The notes beneath the pieces are model-generated. The model was given only the letters and a program-made list of their open reading frames with translations, was not told where the DNA came from and did not search any database. A stretch of DNA of 64,000 nt from Candidatus Obscuribacterales bacterium (GTDB lineage: Bacteria; Cyanobacteriota; Vampirovibrionia; Obscuribacterales; Obscuribacteraceae). Numbering within the stretch: the stretch's first letter is position 1; each line of letters begins with the position of its first letter. The position numbers were made by a program, and so were the translations under genes. The stretch lies in the NCBI GenBank assembly GCA_019745415.1, contig JAIETF010000026.1, positions 186,001 through 250,000 of the forward strand. Reading direction: 5' to 3'. Shown here in pieces: positions 35,858 to 44,575 of the stretch.

Positions 35858-36577
35858 ATGAAAGCCATCTCTGCGATTCTGGTGCTGTTCTCTACCTTAG
35901 CTCTTGCAATTCAACCAATAGCAGTTGCTTCGGAAAGATTATTGCCTAGAGTTGAATTCTTCGAACCGACACTAGAAACCAGCTCTAAGCAGGCGTCAAG
36001 GAAGCTACCATGCATAGTCATTCTGCATGGATCTGGCGGTCTTGATCGAGAGGGTGGTTTCTTCAGGAACTTAGCAACATCTCTATCGAAAGAAGGAAGA
36101 ATCTGTGCAGTACTGCACTACATGGACAGTACCAGGCAAACTTCAGCAAGCCAATCTGATCTGGGCAAGAGTTTTGGGTTTTGGTCTAAAGAAATTCAAC
36201 GTTCACTTATAAGGCTGTCCAAGAATCCTCGAGTTGACCCAGAAAGAATCAGTCTGCTAGGACATAGCCTCGGTGCGCAACTAGCTCTAGATATTGGAAG
36301 TAGAGACAATAAGATTGTCTCTATTGTTAGTTTGTCTGGTTCTTTGGTGCGTCCGGTACAGCAGATCAAAAGAATGCCTCCAGTTCTTATTATTCATGGG
36401 CAAAAAGACTCAGTAGTACCACTCTCAAAAGAGAAGGAATTGCGCAATCGCCTGAAGCAAATTGGCTGCCTGTATCAAGAATACATATTTCGACAATCCG
36501 ACCATTCTCTATCTGAGGTTTCTTTCGAAAGCCTGATTGAGATAATCTCTGAGTTCTTACGTGAGATGAAAACATAG
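35858..36577 (+). CDS. Secreted dienelactone-hydrolase-like alpha/beta hydrolase
   Basis: 239 aa with signal peptide MKAISAILVLFSTLALAIQPIAVA. Core motifs: CIVILHGSGGLDREGG (oxyanion region), nucleophile elbow GHSLGAQLALD near residue 143, VLIIHGQKDSVVP with the Asp, and a catalytic His in QSDHSLSE. A small esterase or lipase of the periplasm; substrate unknown. It starts 25 bases after the chimeric protein gene; no clear ribosome-binding site is seen. Confidence 0.8.
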   Translation: MKAISAILVLFSTLALAIQPIAVASERLLPRVEFFEPTLETSSKQASRKLPCIVILHGSGGLDREGGFFRNLATSLSKEGRICAVLHYMDSTRQTSASQSDLGKSFGFWSKEIQRSLIRLSKNPRVDPERISLLGHSLGAQLALDIGSRDNKIVSIVSLSGSLVRPVQQIKRMPPVLIIHGQKDSVVPLSKEKELRNRLKQIGCLYQEYIFRQSDHSLSEVSFESLIEIISEFLREMKT

Positions 36578-36651
36578 GCTCAGACACATGGCTGCAGCAA
36601 CGACTACATGATGAAAAACTCGTGCAGAGAATCAAAAAAAAAAAAAAACAA

Positions 36652-36663
36652 ACCGATATCGGT
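36652..36663. repeat. Iterated palindrome, copy 5 (ACCGATATCGGT)
   Basis: 12-bp perfect core between converging genes, directly after a 15-base A-run (36634-36648). On the minus strand that run reads as a T-run after the hairpin, so it could terminate the membrane-protein transcript. Confidence 0.75.
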
Positions 36664-36742
36664 ATTATTTTCCTAGACTCCGAAATGCTCAGAGCAAGCG
36701 AAAATTAGATGCGGCCGACTACAATGACAAACCCAACTAAAG

Positions 36743-37477
36743 CTACTTTATTAGAATCATAAGAGATGGAATGGATTGCATCATAAATCCCAAAACAAAC
36801 AAAGTAGCCCCAATGTAGCCCATAGTGCGTCCTGGTAAATTATCAGCGTACCACTCTATCAAGGGTATTAGCGAACTTACTAAACCCGTTGCCATCCCTA
36901 TTGTCAAACCAAGTCTCAAAACACGTTCAGCCATGTGACCTAAGTCATGTTGCAGGAAAGCAGCAATAAACCCGACGCTGGCAGCAAGCCCTCCCAACAG
37001 CAAAGAGAGGCAGAGTTTCCTATAGCTAAAAGAAGGTTTCCTACCAACTTCGTAGAAGTATGCTGGTGTCAACTTTAGTCGAGGCAATAAGTAAGCTGCC
37101 GCAAAAACAACCGGAACCAATCCAAATGCAACATACCAAAGCTTCTCGAACCAAGCGGCAAGAAAAAGTCCTATTGAACGAATTAGAGCGAGCGAGAAAA
37201 GAAAACTCTTTGTCTCGTTCTGTCCCCTACCAATTCGCTCTAGATGAAGACCCAAGGCGATTCCCAATCCCGCCCCTGCTAGAAGCCCGAACTTGAGTCC
37301 CATGGTGGTGCTGATTGACAGCACAAGTATGAGCGTATAGGTTACACATCTGGTCAAAGTGCTTAGCGGACCTTTATCACCTCCCAAAAGATCGTATGCG
37401 AGGTACAAGCCACCGATCAGATCCATAGTCATTCCGGTCAAAGTAATCTGTGCGCTCAGTTGCTCATTTAATGGCAT
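36743..37477 (-). CDS. Multi-pass membrane protein, hypothetical
   Basis: 244 aa from the ATG at 37477; a GTG five codons earlier is the alternative. It has about seven hydrophobic helices, e.g. CVTYTLILVLSISTTMGLKFGLLAGAGLGIALG and LGLTIGMATGLVSSLIPLIEW. No known family motif. The start overlaps the end of the TPR/thioredoxin-like gene by 14 bases, so the two are in one operon and probably act together in the envelope. Confidence 0.7.
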   Translation of the reverse strand: MPLNEQLSAQITLTGMTMDLIGGLYLAYDLLGGDKGPLSTLTRCVTYTLILVLSISTTMGLKFGLLAGAGLGIALGLHLERIGRGQNETKSFLFSLALIRSIGLFLAAWFEKLWYVAFGLVPVVFAAAYLLPRLKLTPAYFYEVGRKPSFSYRKLCLSLLLGGLAASVGFIAAFLQHDLGHMAERVLRLGLTIGMATGLVSSLIPLIEWYADNLPGRTMGYIGATLFVLGFMMQSIPSLMILIK

Positions 37478-38576
37478 TTTTAGCCGTCCCACTCAAATCC
37501 TTCAAACGCTCTCGAAAGAGACTAGTATCTTCATTGAATAGCTCTTCTCCATTTGCATCGGTATAAACCAGCCTGGGGACATGACTAATCTTGTATCGTT
37601 CTGCTAGCGCACGTTCCTCCGCACTAGCTTTGTCGTGAAACAAAACCTTGCGATAATCTAGAGCCTGAAACTTTGCAGTAAGACTGCTATAGACCGGCTC
37701 AAAAGCCTGGCAGGAAGCGTTATCAGGCGAATAGAAGTAGAGCACTCTAAAGTAAACCGTTCGGGCTTTGACCCCACTTTTTGCTGAGTCATCAATACTA
37801 ATGGCCGAGGCTTTATTGACAACTTCATCTTGCGACACTGCCTCCTTCGAACGACTAGAACTAAGATTCTTTCCTTCAACCAAGCCTCTATTCAATGTAT
37901 TGCTGTCTTTAGAAAGAACGAATTGGCCGACATTAGAGTCTTTAGAGGCAGCCTGGTCTTCGACTTGCACAGGCTTCGCGACATCTACTTTGGTGACAAG
38001 TTCCGAATTTTTTTCGTGGTTGCTTTGAGCTGCTACTTCTGCTCGTGCAGCAGCAAGAAGAGTCCGGTAGTCGTTATCTGCACCTGGCCGAAGAAGCTCC
38101 GCTTCACCAGCCCGTTTCGGATTGATAAATGTGCTGAGAGCTCTAGCAGCGGACTTTCTTAGATTCGCATCACGAGCCGATGATGCAACCCAAGCGAACT
38201 GGGCTCTTGCCATGACATTCTGTTTGAGAGCTTGATAAACAAGTCCCAAGTAGTAACGCGTGGCAGCATCATAAGGAGACTTTCTGGCAACAATCTCAAG
38301 AATCCGTCTTGCTTCCCTGTAATCGCCTCGATTGTACAGCTCTATACCACTGTTCAAAGTTTCTGCTGCGCCTGAGCCAATAGGTTCTACAGCCCTGGAA
38401 CTCTCACCACTCAGGTTCTCAGTCTTCAAATTGCTTTTCGTGTCAACCAATCTTCCGTCAGCGGACTGCTGTGCGTTTGCAAATAGCGAGCTAGAATGCA
38501 CCGCCATTACCAACAATCCCATTAGCAGTCGCATTAGCTTAGAAACTTGAGCATATCCGAAGCCTGAGAAACTCAC
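37464..38576 (-). CDS. Secreted TPR protein with thioredoxin-like C-terminal domain
   Basis: 370 aa from the GTG at 38576, chosen because GGGAG lies 7 bases upstream and a signal peptide follows (MRLLMGLLVMAVHSSSLFANA); the frame stays open to 38774. A TPR-like region (NSGIELYNRGDYREARRILEIVARKSPYDAATRYYLGLVYQALKQ) is followed by a low-complexity linker and a C-terminal thioredoxin-like fold: RVLYFYSPDNASCQAFEPVYSSLTAKF with one Cys in place of the CxxC and HVPRLVYTDANGEEL (cis-Pro region). It may bind substrates rather than form disulfides. Confidence 0.75.
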   Translation of the reverse strand: MSFSGFGYAQVSKLMRLLMGLLVMAVHSSSLFANAQQSADGRLVDTKSNLKTENLSGESSRAVEPIGSGAAETLNSGIELYNRGDYREARRILEIVARKSPYDAATRYYLGLVYQALKQNVMARAQFAWVASSARDANLRKSAARALSTFINPKRAGEAELLRPGADNDYRTLLAAARAEVAAQSNHEKNSELVTKVDVAKPVQVEDQAASKDSNVGQFVLSKDSNTLNRGLVEGKNLSSSRSKEAVSQDEVVNKASAISIDDSAKSGVKARTVYFRVLYFYSPDNASCQAFEPVYSSLTAKFQALDYRKVLFHDKASAEERALAERYKISHVPRLVYTDANGEELFNEDTSLFRERLKDLSGTAKNAIK

Positions 38577-38831
38577 TCGCTTCTCCCTAAACTCCAATAG
38601 CTCTGGACTAGCAACCATTAATCCATGCTTATTATTTGGCTTGAGGAAAGAAAAACCAAAGCTCTTCTTGCTTCGCAAACTGAACTCCTTCCTTACAACT
38701 TGAGAAAGCTCACAGTAGCCGGAACGAAGTTGGTCTGGAGAAACCCCAATTAAGACCACCCAAAAGACAACCATGATGCTTGATTCTTCGAGATCTTAGC
38801 ATCTAAGATCAAGAATTTTTGGCTGAAGGAA

Positions 38832-39581
38832 TCAGCCCTGAATTCTCGCAAACAAGGGAGCCAGCTTCGAATGCTCTGAGAACCGGATGGGTCCAAAGAC
38901 AACCATGGTGAGAATTATGATCACAGCCAAGTCGAAAACCACAGAATGATAAAGAGCCGGCAAAATTAGAGAGTCTCTCTTTCTATAGAGCCAAGACAGA
39001 AAGAAACCCACACTTAGAACACAAACAACCGCCAAGGGCACAAAAGTCTGGGCGACGAAGAGTCGCACCACAAGAAAGTGCCAAACTGCAAAAGCTACGT
39101 TTGTCCAAATTCCGGCTGGGCTCAAGATAGGTTGCTGTTCGTCGCAGAGTTCATTCAGAACTACGCCACGCCAAAATAACTCCTCGAGGACCGGATTAAC
39201 GGTGAGGAAATAAACGCTCAAGGGAAGGAACCAACTCAACTTGAAACCTCGATCAACCAAGCTTCTTAAAGCTAACTCTCTATCGACAAGAAAATCACTC
39301 AAAAGACTGTATGTTATCCACGTAAAGAGAGAAAAGCCGATGCAGCTCAACAAAAGAGCCATCAAATCAGAGCGCGACGGCAGTTTAAGGTGTTGCTGCC
39401 AGTGATGCCGGTTCAGCAACACGGCAGGCAGCAAGCACAAACCATGATAGAGAAGGAAAGACCAAGCTATATCTCGAAAATGATGCAAGCCGATCGCTAA
39501 AAAGAACCAAGGCGAAAGCGACCAGAGAAACACAAGCATCTTTCTTTTTGACGAGACGTTCAAGAAGCTAAAGACTGCCAT
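38832..39581 (-). CDS. CPBP-family intramembrane metalloprotease (CAAX protease-like)
   Basis: 249 aa with about eight hydrophobic helices. The diagnostic motifs of the Abi/CPBP family are seen: NPVLEELFWRGVVLNEL (EExxxR) near residue 138 and a later WHFLVVRLF giving the His. These are membrane proteases related to Rce1; in bacteria they act in bacteriocin immunity or membrane-protein processing. The ATG is preceded by AGGCGACC. It is followed at some distance by a group of TPR and ribosomal genes. Confidence 0.85.
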   Translation of the reverse strand: MAVFSFLNVSSKRKMLVFLWSLSPWFFLAIGLHHFRDIAWSFLLYHGLCLLPAVLLNRHHWQQHLKLPSRSDLMALLLSCIGFSLFTWITYSLLSDFLVDRELALRSLVDRGFKLSWFLPLSVYFLTVNPVLEELFWRGVVLNELCDEQQPILSPAGIWTNVAFAVWHFLVVRLFVAQTFVPLAVVCVLSVGFFLSWLYRKRDSLILPALYHSVVFDLAVIIILTMVVFGPIRFSEHSKLAPLFARIQG

Positions 39582-39652
39582 GGGGTCGCCTGGTTTTGAC
39601 TAGAAGCACATTAAATCAAGAGAGACCGAATATAGCACCAGCGGCTAAAAAA

Positions 39653-40339
39653 TCAATGGCTCGTGACCCGCAGTGTCCGAGAAAGTTTCCTAAAACGGCT
39701 GGAAATCTTCTTCATTCGAGCGAGAGATTCAAGACAGGTACAGTACCTTTGAGGAAACTTTTCGAGCATAGCCTGGCGGGCGGATACGCCCACTTCCCTA
39801 ACGGCGCATACCTCGTGGTCTCGCAAAAGCTTAAAGACGGCAGCAGCTCGCTTACAAACGAATCCCCAATCCAGCTGTGTGAGCGGCTCAACAGCACCAA
39901 GGTCTTCCGGGCAATGGGGTACCCCCGAGCGAAACGCAAAGTTCAAGTTTACGACCTCAGGAATAAACCGATATCGGTTTATATACACCCCCTGAGACTG
40001 TGCGTCTGAATTATTTTCTCCATCAGGTAAGTCTATTAAGAGAAAGCCAAAGCCCCACATATAGAGCCTTCTTGAGCCAAAGTCCTTAAAATAGCAGGTA
40101 CACTTAGCCTTATCGTCGACCCGGATCTGGTTGTATCCAAGACTAACCAACCTATTGGGTTCTGCCTTTACATCTTGACCTAAGAGCCACAACTCTTGAT
40201 GGAGGATACCTAAAGCAGCCTCCTTCAGTTCAGTCTCTTGCTCCAATATACAGGTCAAAGTAGACTTAAAATCTGCTTGTGAAGCCTCAGGCAGCTTGCT
40301 CACTGTCCTTTCCGTATTCGGCGTTAAGTCTTGAAACAT
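39653..40339 (-). CDS. Hypothetical protein in the rpsR-TPR operon
   Basis: 228 aa from the ATG at 40339 (MFQDLTPNTERTVS), inside the 3' end of the TPR gene; an upstream frame extends 13 codons. Soluble, no signal peptide, with several Cys (TCIL, KCTCYF, HCPED, YCTC). No known domain. The iterated palindrome is in frame and encodes N-R-Y-R-F. The 53-base overlap with the TPR gene suggests one transcript. The opposite strand is also open over 137 codons but looks less protein-like. Confidence 0.55.
   Translation of the reverse strand: MFQDLTPNTERTVSKLPEASQADFKSTLTCILEQETELKEAALGILHQELWLLGQDVKAEPNRLVSLGYNQIRVDDKAKCTCYFKDFGSRRLYMWGFGFLLIDLPDGENNSDAQSQGVYINRYRFIPEVVNLNFAFRSGVPHCPEDLGAVEPLTQLDWGFVCKRAAAVFKLLRDHEVCAVREVGVSARQAMLEKFPQRYCTCLESLARMKKISSRFRKLSRTLRVTSH
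39963..39982. repeat. Iterated palindrome, copy 6 (20 bp)
   Basis: Perfect palindrome ATAAACCGATATCGGTTTAT inside the hypothetical gene 39653-40339. Confidence 0.85.
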
Positions 40340-41237
40340 AGGTGCTAAAGTCCCTAAAACCAGCTGTATAGTCACCAACCCGCCAGTAAAGAGAGGCTCT
40401 CAGCAAATACGGCTCCGCAGAGAGGTCTAGACAGATAGCATCGGTTACAGCTTCAATTGCCTGTGCGCCAAAGCCAAGCCGAGTTAGGCACTCAGCCTTG
40501 CCAAGATATGCTTCAGCGTGCTCCGAATCTAGTTCGGTCGTCTTATCGAAGTCGCTCAAGGCCTCTTCGAATCTATCCTGAGAAGCCAGGATTACAGCCC
40601 TACTGTAGAAAGCATCAGCGAAATCAGGCGCGATCTCACAAGCATTTTCGAAGTCTGCTAGCGCTTTGTCGTACTCTTCCAATACTTCAAATACCAAACC
40701 TCTCCCATAGTAGGCATCGGCTTGCCTAGGATCAATTTCTATTGCCTTGCCATAGTCCGAAATAGCCTCTTCAAAAAACTGCTCTGCCGCCAACAGCTGC
40801 GCTCTAGAGAAGTAAGCCCCAGCCAAGGAATCATCAAGCTCTAAGGCAAGAGTGAAATCATCCACAGCCTGCGGCACCATATTGAGCTCGCAATAGCTTA
40901 GTCCCCGGAAGTAATAGGCTTCAGCACACTCAGGCTCATACTTGATTTTTTCTGAAAAGCAGTCTAGTGCCTCCTCAAATTTATCTTGAAGGAAGTGAAC
41001 CCGACCCAAGTGGTAATAGCAATCATGGAGCACAGGATCTAGCTCCAATGCTATCCTCAAGTGAAGCAAAGCCTTATCGTACTTTCCGCTCCTTATGAGG
41101 GACTCAGCGAGACGACTATGCTTCAGAGCCTCCTGCAAAGTCTTGTCGGCAGCGCGCCCTCGCTCTTTTAAGCCCCGAACTTTGGCAGGCGGGGCTTCGA
41201 ACCTTCCCACTTCTGGTGCATCAAAGTCGTCAAACAT
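40287..41237 (-). CDS. Cytoplasmic TPR-repeat protein
   Basis: 316 aa, about seven TPR units, e.g. HSRLAESLIRSGKYDKALLHLRIALELDP and ADAYYGRGLVFEVLEEYDKALADFENACEIAPD. No signal peptide. The ATG (MFDDFDAPEVGRF) lies two bases after the stop of the S18 paralogue gene, so it is in the operon COG0523 GTPase - rpsR - TPR. A helper role in zinc-limitation is suggested by the operon only. Confidence 0.85.
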   Translation of the reverse strand: MFDDFDAPEVGRFEAPPAKVRGLKERGRAADKTLQEALKHSRLAESLIRSGKYDKALLHLRIALELDPVLHDCYYHLGRVHFLQDKFEEALDCFSEKIKYEPECAEAYYFRGLSYCELNMVPQAVDDFTLALELDDSLAGAYFSRAQLLAAEQFFEEAISDYGKAIEIDPRQADAYYGRGLVFEVLEEYDKALADFENACEIAPDFADAFYSRAVILASQDRFEEALSDFDKTTELDSEHAEAYLGKAECLTRLGFGAQAIEAVTDAICLDLSAEPYLLRASLYWRVGDYTAGFRDFSTYVSRLNAEYGKDSEQAA

Positions 41238-41239
41238 GA

Positions 41240-41491
41240 CTAGCCGTTTCCGCTAAACGGCAAAAGACCTATGGCTCTTGCTCTCTTGATAGCTTTAGTA
41301 ATCATGCGTTGATTGGTGCGACTAGTGCCGGTGATACGGGCCGGCAGAATCTTGCCGCTTTCACTTAGGAACTTGCGCAAAAGATTCACATCTTTGTAGT
41401 CAACGTACTCAATCTTCGCCGCTACAAGAGGATCAGACTTGCGTCTTTTCGGCATAGCTAAGCCATTATCGCGTCCAGATTTCTTGTTCAC
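41240..41491 (-). CDS. rpsR: Ribosomal protein bS18, cysteine-free paralogue
   Basis: 83 aa from a GTG with GGAGAAGAAG ahead (an ATG 12 codons later is possible). Clear S18 signature: [54 protein letters not shown]. The cysteines that bind zinc in many S18 proteins are absent, so it is the C-minus type. Such copies replace the zinc-binding form during zinc starvation and are usually Zur-controlled. It is in one operon with a COG0523 GTPase. Another, constitutive rpsR gene is expected elsewhere in the genome. Confidence 0.9.
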   Translation of the reverse strand: MNKKSGRDNGLAMPKRRKSDPLVAAKIEYVDYKDVNLLRKFLSESGKILPARITGTSRTNQRMITKAIKRARAIGLLPFSGNG

Positions 41492-41504
41492 CTTCTTCTC
41501 CTAT

Positions 41505-42776
41505 TTACTTAGCAGCAGTGGCCAAAAGCTCGTTGGCATGCTCATGCAACAATCTGATGTTCCATTGTGGAAATGGATCGGGCAGATTAGACCAAGCGTC
41601 TGATCCAGCCTTCATTTCATTTTCATCGAGCAGACAAGAATCGAAGCGCTTGCGCAAGTCAACCTCATCCATGTCGATTCCTATCAAAACTATTTCCTGT
41701 CGCCTGTCGCCGAAAGGTTCAACCCAATTCTCATCAATCTCTCTGAGCAATAATGAATCGACCGGCCAGAGTTCTTTCGGCATAGCGGCCCAGAACATGC
41801 CACCCGGCTCAATCCGGCAAGAGCCTCCAGCCTGAGACCATTCAATCGAGTAATCCATTCGACTTGCAGTCCACAAAAAGCCCTTAGAACGAAGCACGCC
41901 CTGCCACTCTTCAGACAACATTTGACGTAGTCTCTCTGGATGAAACGGAATGCGAGCTCTGTAGACAAAGCTCTTGATCCCATATTCATCCTTCTCACTC
42001 TTTCTTTCAGCCAGACCGGCTCCGGAACGCAATTCTTTCATCCAGCCTGGGGCTTCAGCCATTCGGTCAAATTGATACAAGCCTGTATCCAGTATCTTTT
42101 CGGGACTGACAACGCCAAAACGCGCACGTACTACTCGCGCCGAAGGATTGAGATGTTTGATAATTTGAGCCAATCGCCCTGCTTCGCTCTTATTTACTAA
42201 GTCGAGCTTATTCAAAACAATTACATCAGCGCACTCAACTTGGTCGACAAGAAGATCCGAGATTGTACGTTCATCACCTTCGGAAAGCGCCATGCCTCTC
42301 TCTTGCAAGCTCTCACTGGCGTTATACATATCCAAAAAGTTCAGAGCATCAACAACAGTTACCATGGTATCAAGCCGCGCTATGTCACCAAGAGAACGCC
42401 CTTCAGCATCGGTGAAAGCAAAGGTTTCTGCAACCGGCATGGGCTCCGAGATACCTGTCGACTCAATCAGTAGATAGTCGAAACGCCCCTCAAGCGCCAA
42501 CTTAGAGACTTCCACAAGCAAATCTTCGCGAAGAGTGCAGCAAATGCAACCATTAGTCATCTCAACCAGGCGCTCTTCTGCTCGGTTTAGCATAGACCCA
42601 TCTTTCTGAAGCAATCTGGCATCAATATTCACTTCGCTCATATCATTGACTATGACCGCGACCTTAAGCCCCTCGCGATTGTTCAAGATATGACTCAAAA
42701 GTGTAGTTTTACCGGCACCAAGAAACCCTGAGAGCACTGTCACAGGCAACTTTTTGAATTCGGCATTTGTGTTCAA
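41505..42776 (-). CDS. COG0523 (G3E) GTPase, Zur-regulon type
   Basis: 423 aa. Motifs: [15 protein letters not shown] (P-loop), [27 protein letters not shown] (metal-binding CxCC), [12 protein letters not shown] and NKLDLV. The C-terminal CobW_C region is complete. It is the close paralogue of the gene at 62438, with the same [10 protein letters not shown] and LREDLL segments, and belongs to the type found in Zur regulons (YciC/ZigA-like). It heads the operon with the zinc-free S18. It probably delivers zinc to essential enzymes under zinc limitation. Confidence 0.9.
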   Translation of the reverse strand: MNTNAEFKKLPVTVLSGFLGAGKTTLLSHILNNREGLKVAVIVNDMSEVNIDARLLQKDGSMLNRAEERLVEMTNGCICCTLREDLLVEVSKLALEGRFDYLLIESTGISEPMPVAETFAFTDAEGRSLGDIARLDTMVTVVDALNFLDMYNASESLQERGMALSEGDERTISDLLVDQVECADVIVLNKLDLVNKSEAGRLAQIIKHLNPSARVVRARFGVVSPEKILDTGLYQFDRMAEAPGWMKELRSGAGLAERKSEKDEYGIKSFVYRARIPFHPERLRQMLSEEWQGVLRSKGFLWTASRMDYSIEWSQAGGSCRIEPGGMFWAAMPKELWPVDSLLLREIDENWVEPFGDRRQEIVLIGIDMDEVDLRKRFDSCLLDENEMKAGSDAWSNLPDPFPQWNIRLLHEHANELLATAAK

Positions 42777-42915
42777 GAGAAAGTCTCCCTAAAATTCAAC
42801 GCAAGCGTGCCATAGCTGAAATCGGGAGGATTTTCTCCAAATTGAAGCAGCTGTATCGAAATATGAGCACACCGACATAGCACCATCTGGGGCAACTAAG
42901 GCACGCTTTGCGTTT

Positions 42916-42945
42916 TAATGATAATAGGTTCGCATTACTAATTAT
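42916..42945 (-). promoter_or_regulatory. Possible Zur/Fur-type box upstream of the COG0523-rpsR operon
   Basis: An AT-rich stretch with AATGATAAT and, 8 bases further, ATTACTAATTATG lies about 140 bp before the GTPase start. It is reminiscent of Fur-family boxes but has poor symmetry compared with the perfect box at 62166. Tentative. Confidence 0.3.
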
Positions 42946-43040
42946 GTCAAGTCCGGTTGTCATTATTCTTATTCTGGCAAAGTCCTGAAAAGGTGCTTAG
43001 GCTAGAATTAGTCACATATTGCCGGAGGCAAAAAATCTAA

Positions 43041-43595
43041 ATGAAAAAATCTCGTTTGGCGTTTGGCGCAGTGGTTGCCATGACTTTTCTGACTTCAGTT
43101 GCCACTAATCAAGCTTTTTCAGAGGAATCGAAAAAGAATACTGGAATTGGAAGACTGGAAGGTGCGCGTGATTTGAACCTTTTTCAGGTGGAACCATCGA
43201 TTATCAACGAAAAGTTCTACACAAGCGGTCAAGCAGAACGTCATCAGTACGTCGGTAATGTACTTCCACCAGGAGCTCCAATTCCTGACAACGGACCGCC
43301 TGGACCACAAGCAAAAGTGGAAGGAAAGAAATCCAATTCCGAGAAGTTCCAGAAAACGGAAGACAGTGCGAAAGACTCTAGCAGCGTCAAGCCCGGCACC
43401 GAAATTTCAAAGGCGACCGACGCGGAAATCTCGGCAGAGCGGAAAGAGTTGAAAGATGAGAAAGAGGCGAAAGACTCGAAGAACAGCGAAAGGAAACACA
43501 AGGCAAGCGGTTACTATCGCAGTGGTCGAGCCGAACGAAATCAGTTCATTGGCAACACTTTGCCATATGGTGCGCCAATTCCAGACAACGAGTAG
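43041..43595 (+). CDS. Secreted protein with two YxSGxAERxQxxGNxLPxGAPIPDN motifs
   Basis: 184 aa with signal peptide (MKKSRLAFGAVVAMTFLTSVATNQAFS). Two copies of one motif, at residues about 60-84 and 158-183, frame a Lys/Glu/Ser-rich linker: YTSGQAERHQYVGN..LPPGAPIPDN and YRSGRAERNQFIGN..LPYGAPIPDN. No known family. CGGAGG precedes the ATG at 8-10 bases. It is divergent from the COG0523-rpsR operon and followed by the Fur-family gene, so it may share zinc regulation. Confidence 0.75.
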   Translation: MKKSRLAFGAVVAMTFLTSVATNQAFSEESKKNTGIGRLEGARDLNLFQVEPSIINEKFYTSGQAERHQYVGNVLPPGAPIPDNGPPGPQAKVEGKKSNSEKFQKTEDSAKDSSSVKPGTEISKATDAEISAERKELKDEKEAKDSKNSERKHKASGYYRSGRAERNQFIGNTLPYGAPIPDNE

Positions 43596-43604
43596 AAAAA
43601 AAAA

Positions 43605-43622
43605 TAAACCGATATCGGTTTA
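43605..43622. repeat. Iterated palindrome, copy 7 (18 bp)
   Basis: TAAACCGATATCGGTTTA, 10 bases after the stop of the secreted-protein gene and directly before a normal GC-rich terminator, flanked by A-runs on both sides. Confidence 0.85.
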
Positions 43623-43628
43623 AAAAAA

Positions 43629-43654
43629 ACCGCCCAACCGGGCGGTCTTTTTTT
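43629..43654 (+). terminator. Intrinsic terminator after the secreted-protein gene
   Basis: Stem CCGCCC / GGGCGG (43630-43645) followed by TCTTTTTTT. It lies only 17 bases before the Fur-family start, so it also overlaps the -35 area of that gene. Confidence 0.85.
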
Positions 43655-43670
43655 AGCTTATAATCGTGAC

Positions 43671-44132
43671 ATGGAAAGAAACACCTTACAACGCCGTGCC
43701 ATACTCAAGGCACTCGATTATGAGAATCGTCCGCTTGCCGTGCAAGAGCTTCTTGACTTGGCGTCAAAAGATTGCCCATCGCTTGGCATTGCCACTGTCT
43801 ACAGAAACGTCAAGACCCTTCTTCTTGAAGGCAGATTGAAACAAGTTGACATGCCTGGGGGAGCAGTCTTATATGAGAAACCAGGCATCCACCATCACCA
43901 TCATTTTTCATGCAAAAGTTGTCAGAAAGTGTTTGACATCTTTGAATGCGCACTCAACTTAAGCAAACTTTTGCCCGAAGGCTTTATGCTTGAAGAACAC
44001 GAAATTCTTCTTTCTGGTGTATGTGGCAATTGCAGCGGCTCTAAAGCCAATTCAGCTACGCAAGAAAAATCTATGCTAGAAGGAAAATCAATCGCTGTCA
44101 GCATAGACACAAAGAACAGCTCTGCTAATTGA
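43671..44132 (+). CDS. Fur-family metalloregulator (probably Zur)
   Basis: 153 aa. The winged helix (QRRAILKALDYENRPLAVQELLDLASKDCPSLGIATVYRNVKTLLLEGRLKQVD) and the metal-binding HHHHHFSCKSCQKVFDIFEC are typical of Fur/Zur/PerR; a second CxxC (CGNC) completes the structural zinc site. The neighbours (COG0523 GTPases, cysteine-free S18, L33) make zinc the most likely signal. A TATAAT box (43659-43664) ends 6 bases before the ATG, so the transcript may be leaderless. The C-terminal tail of about 30 residues is longer than usual and polar. Confidence 0.8.
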   Translation: MERNTLQRRAILKALDYENRPLAVQELLDLASKDCPSLGIATVYRNVKTLLLEGRLKQVDMPGGAVLYEKPGIHHHHHFSCKSCQKVFDIFECALNLSKLLPEGFMLEEHEILLSGVCGNCSGSKANSATQEKSMLEGKSIAVSIDTKNSSAN

Positions 44133-44152
44133 TTTTCCTTCTCATTTCGTGA

Positions 44153-44361
44153 AACAAAAAAGCCACCCAGAATGAACTGCGGTGGCTTCAATGCTATCGG
44201 CTGACAGTCTCTTGCGAAGACTCGATATTTCTACTGCCTCAGTCAGATTCGGCGAATAGCGGACTCACTTGCTACAGTTTCCAGTCTGCGCAGACTTGGC
44301 GTTTCCACAAGGTCCCTCGGCTCAAAGCACTGAATCTCTTGGACCAGCGCTCACCGCTCAT
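44153..44361 (-). ncRNA. Candidate structured small RNA, about 209 nt
   Basis: No ORF. On the minus strand a promoter (TTGTAA at 44390-44395, 16-bp spacer, TATTCT at 44368-44373) predicts a start near 44361. A strong terminator follows at the other end: stem GCCACC/GGTGGC (44162-44186) then TTTTTTG. Between them are clear hairpins: AGTCTGC-GCAGACT (perfect palindrome near 44283-44296), AGTCT-loop-AGACT near 44208-44224, and GGTCC/GGGACC near 44309-44343. The size and setting fit 6S RNA or another housekeeping sRNA, but I cannot assign a family; RNase P, tmRNA and 4.5S hallmarks are absent. Confidence 0.45.
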
Positions 44362-44575
44362 GTATATAGAATACCGCATTCGATACCACTTACAAGACCC
44401 CCTAAAAACATTTCTCCAGATATTTCCAACACTCACAGAACTATATAGGCAGCCAGTTTCAAGCTAGCACAGAATTGTCAGAAGCTCGGCCCGTATAACA
44501 GCCTTCCTCTATCCAGTTTTCTACAGCTTAAATTAAAGCGTAGCCTTTCTCATTCGAGGTCACAGAGAGCCAAGT

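Noticed and set aside
39596..40009. Plus-strand frame of 137 codons
   Set aside because: Opposite to a longer, more protein-like minus-strand frame linked to the operon; no ribosome-binding site.
41240..41491. S18 gene as the only, housekeeping rpsR
   Set aside because: Lack of Cys and operon with a Zur-type GTPase point to the zinc-sparing paralogue; a search of the rest of the genome would settle it.
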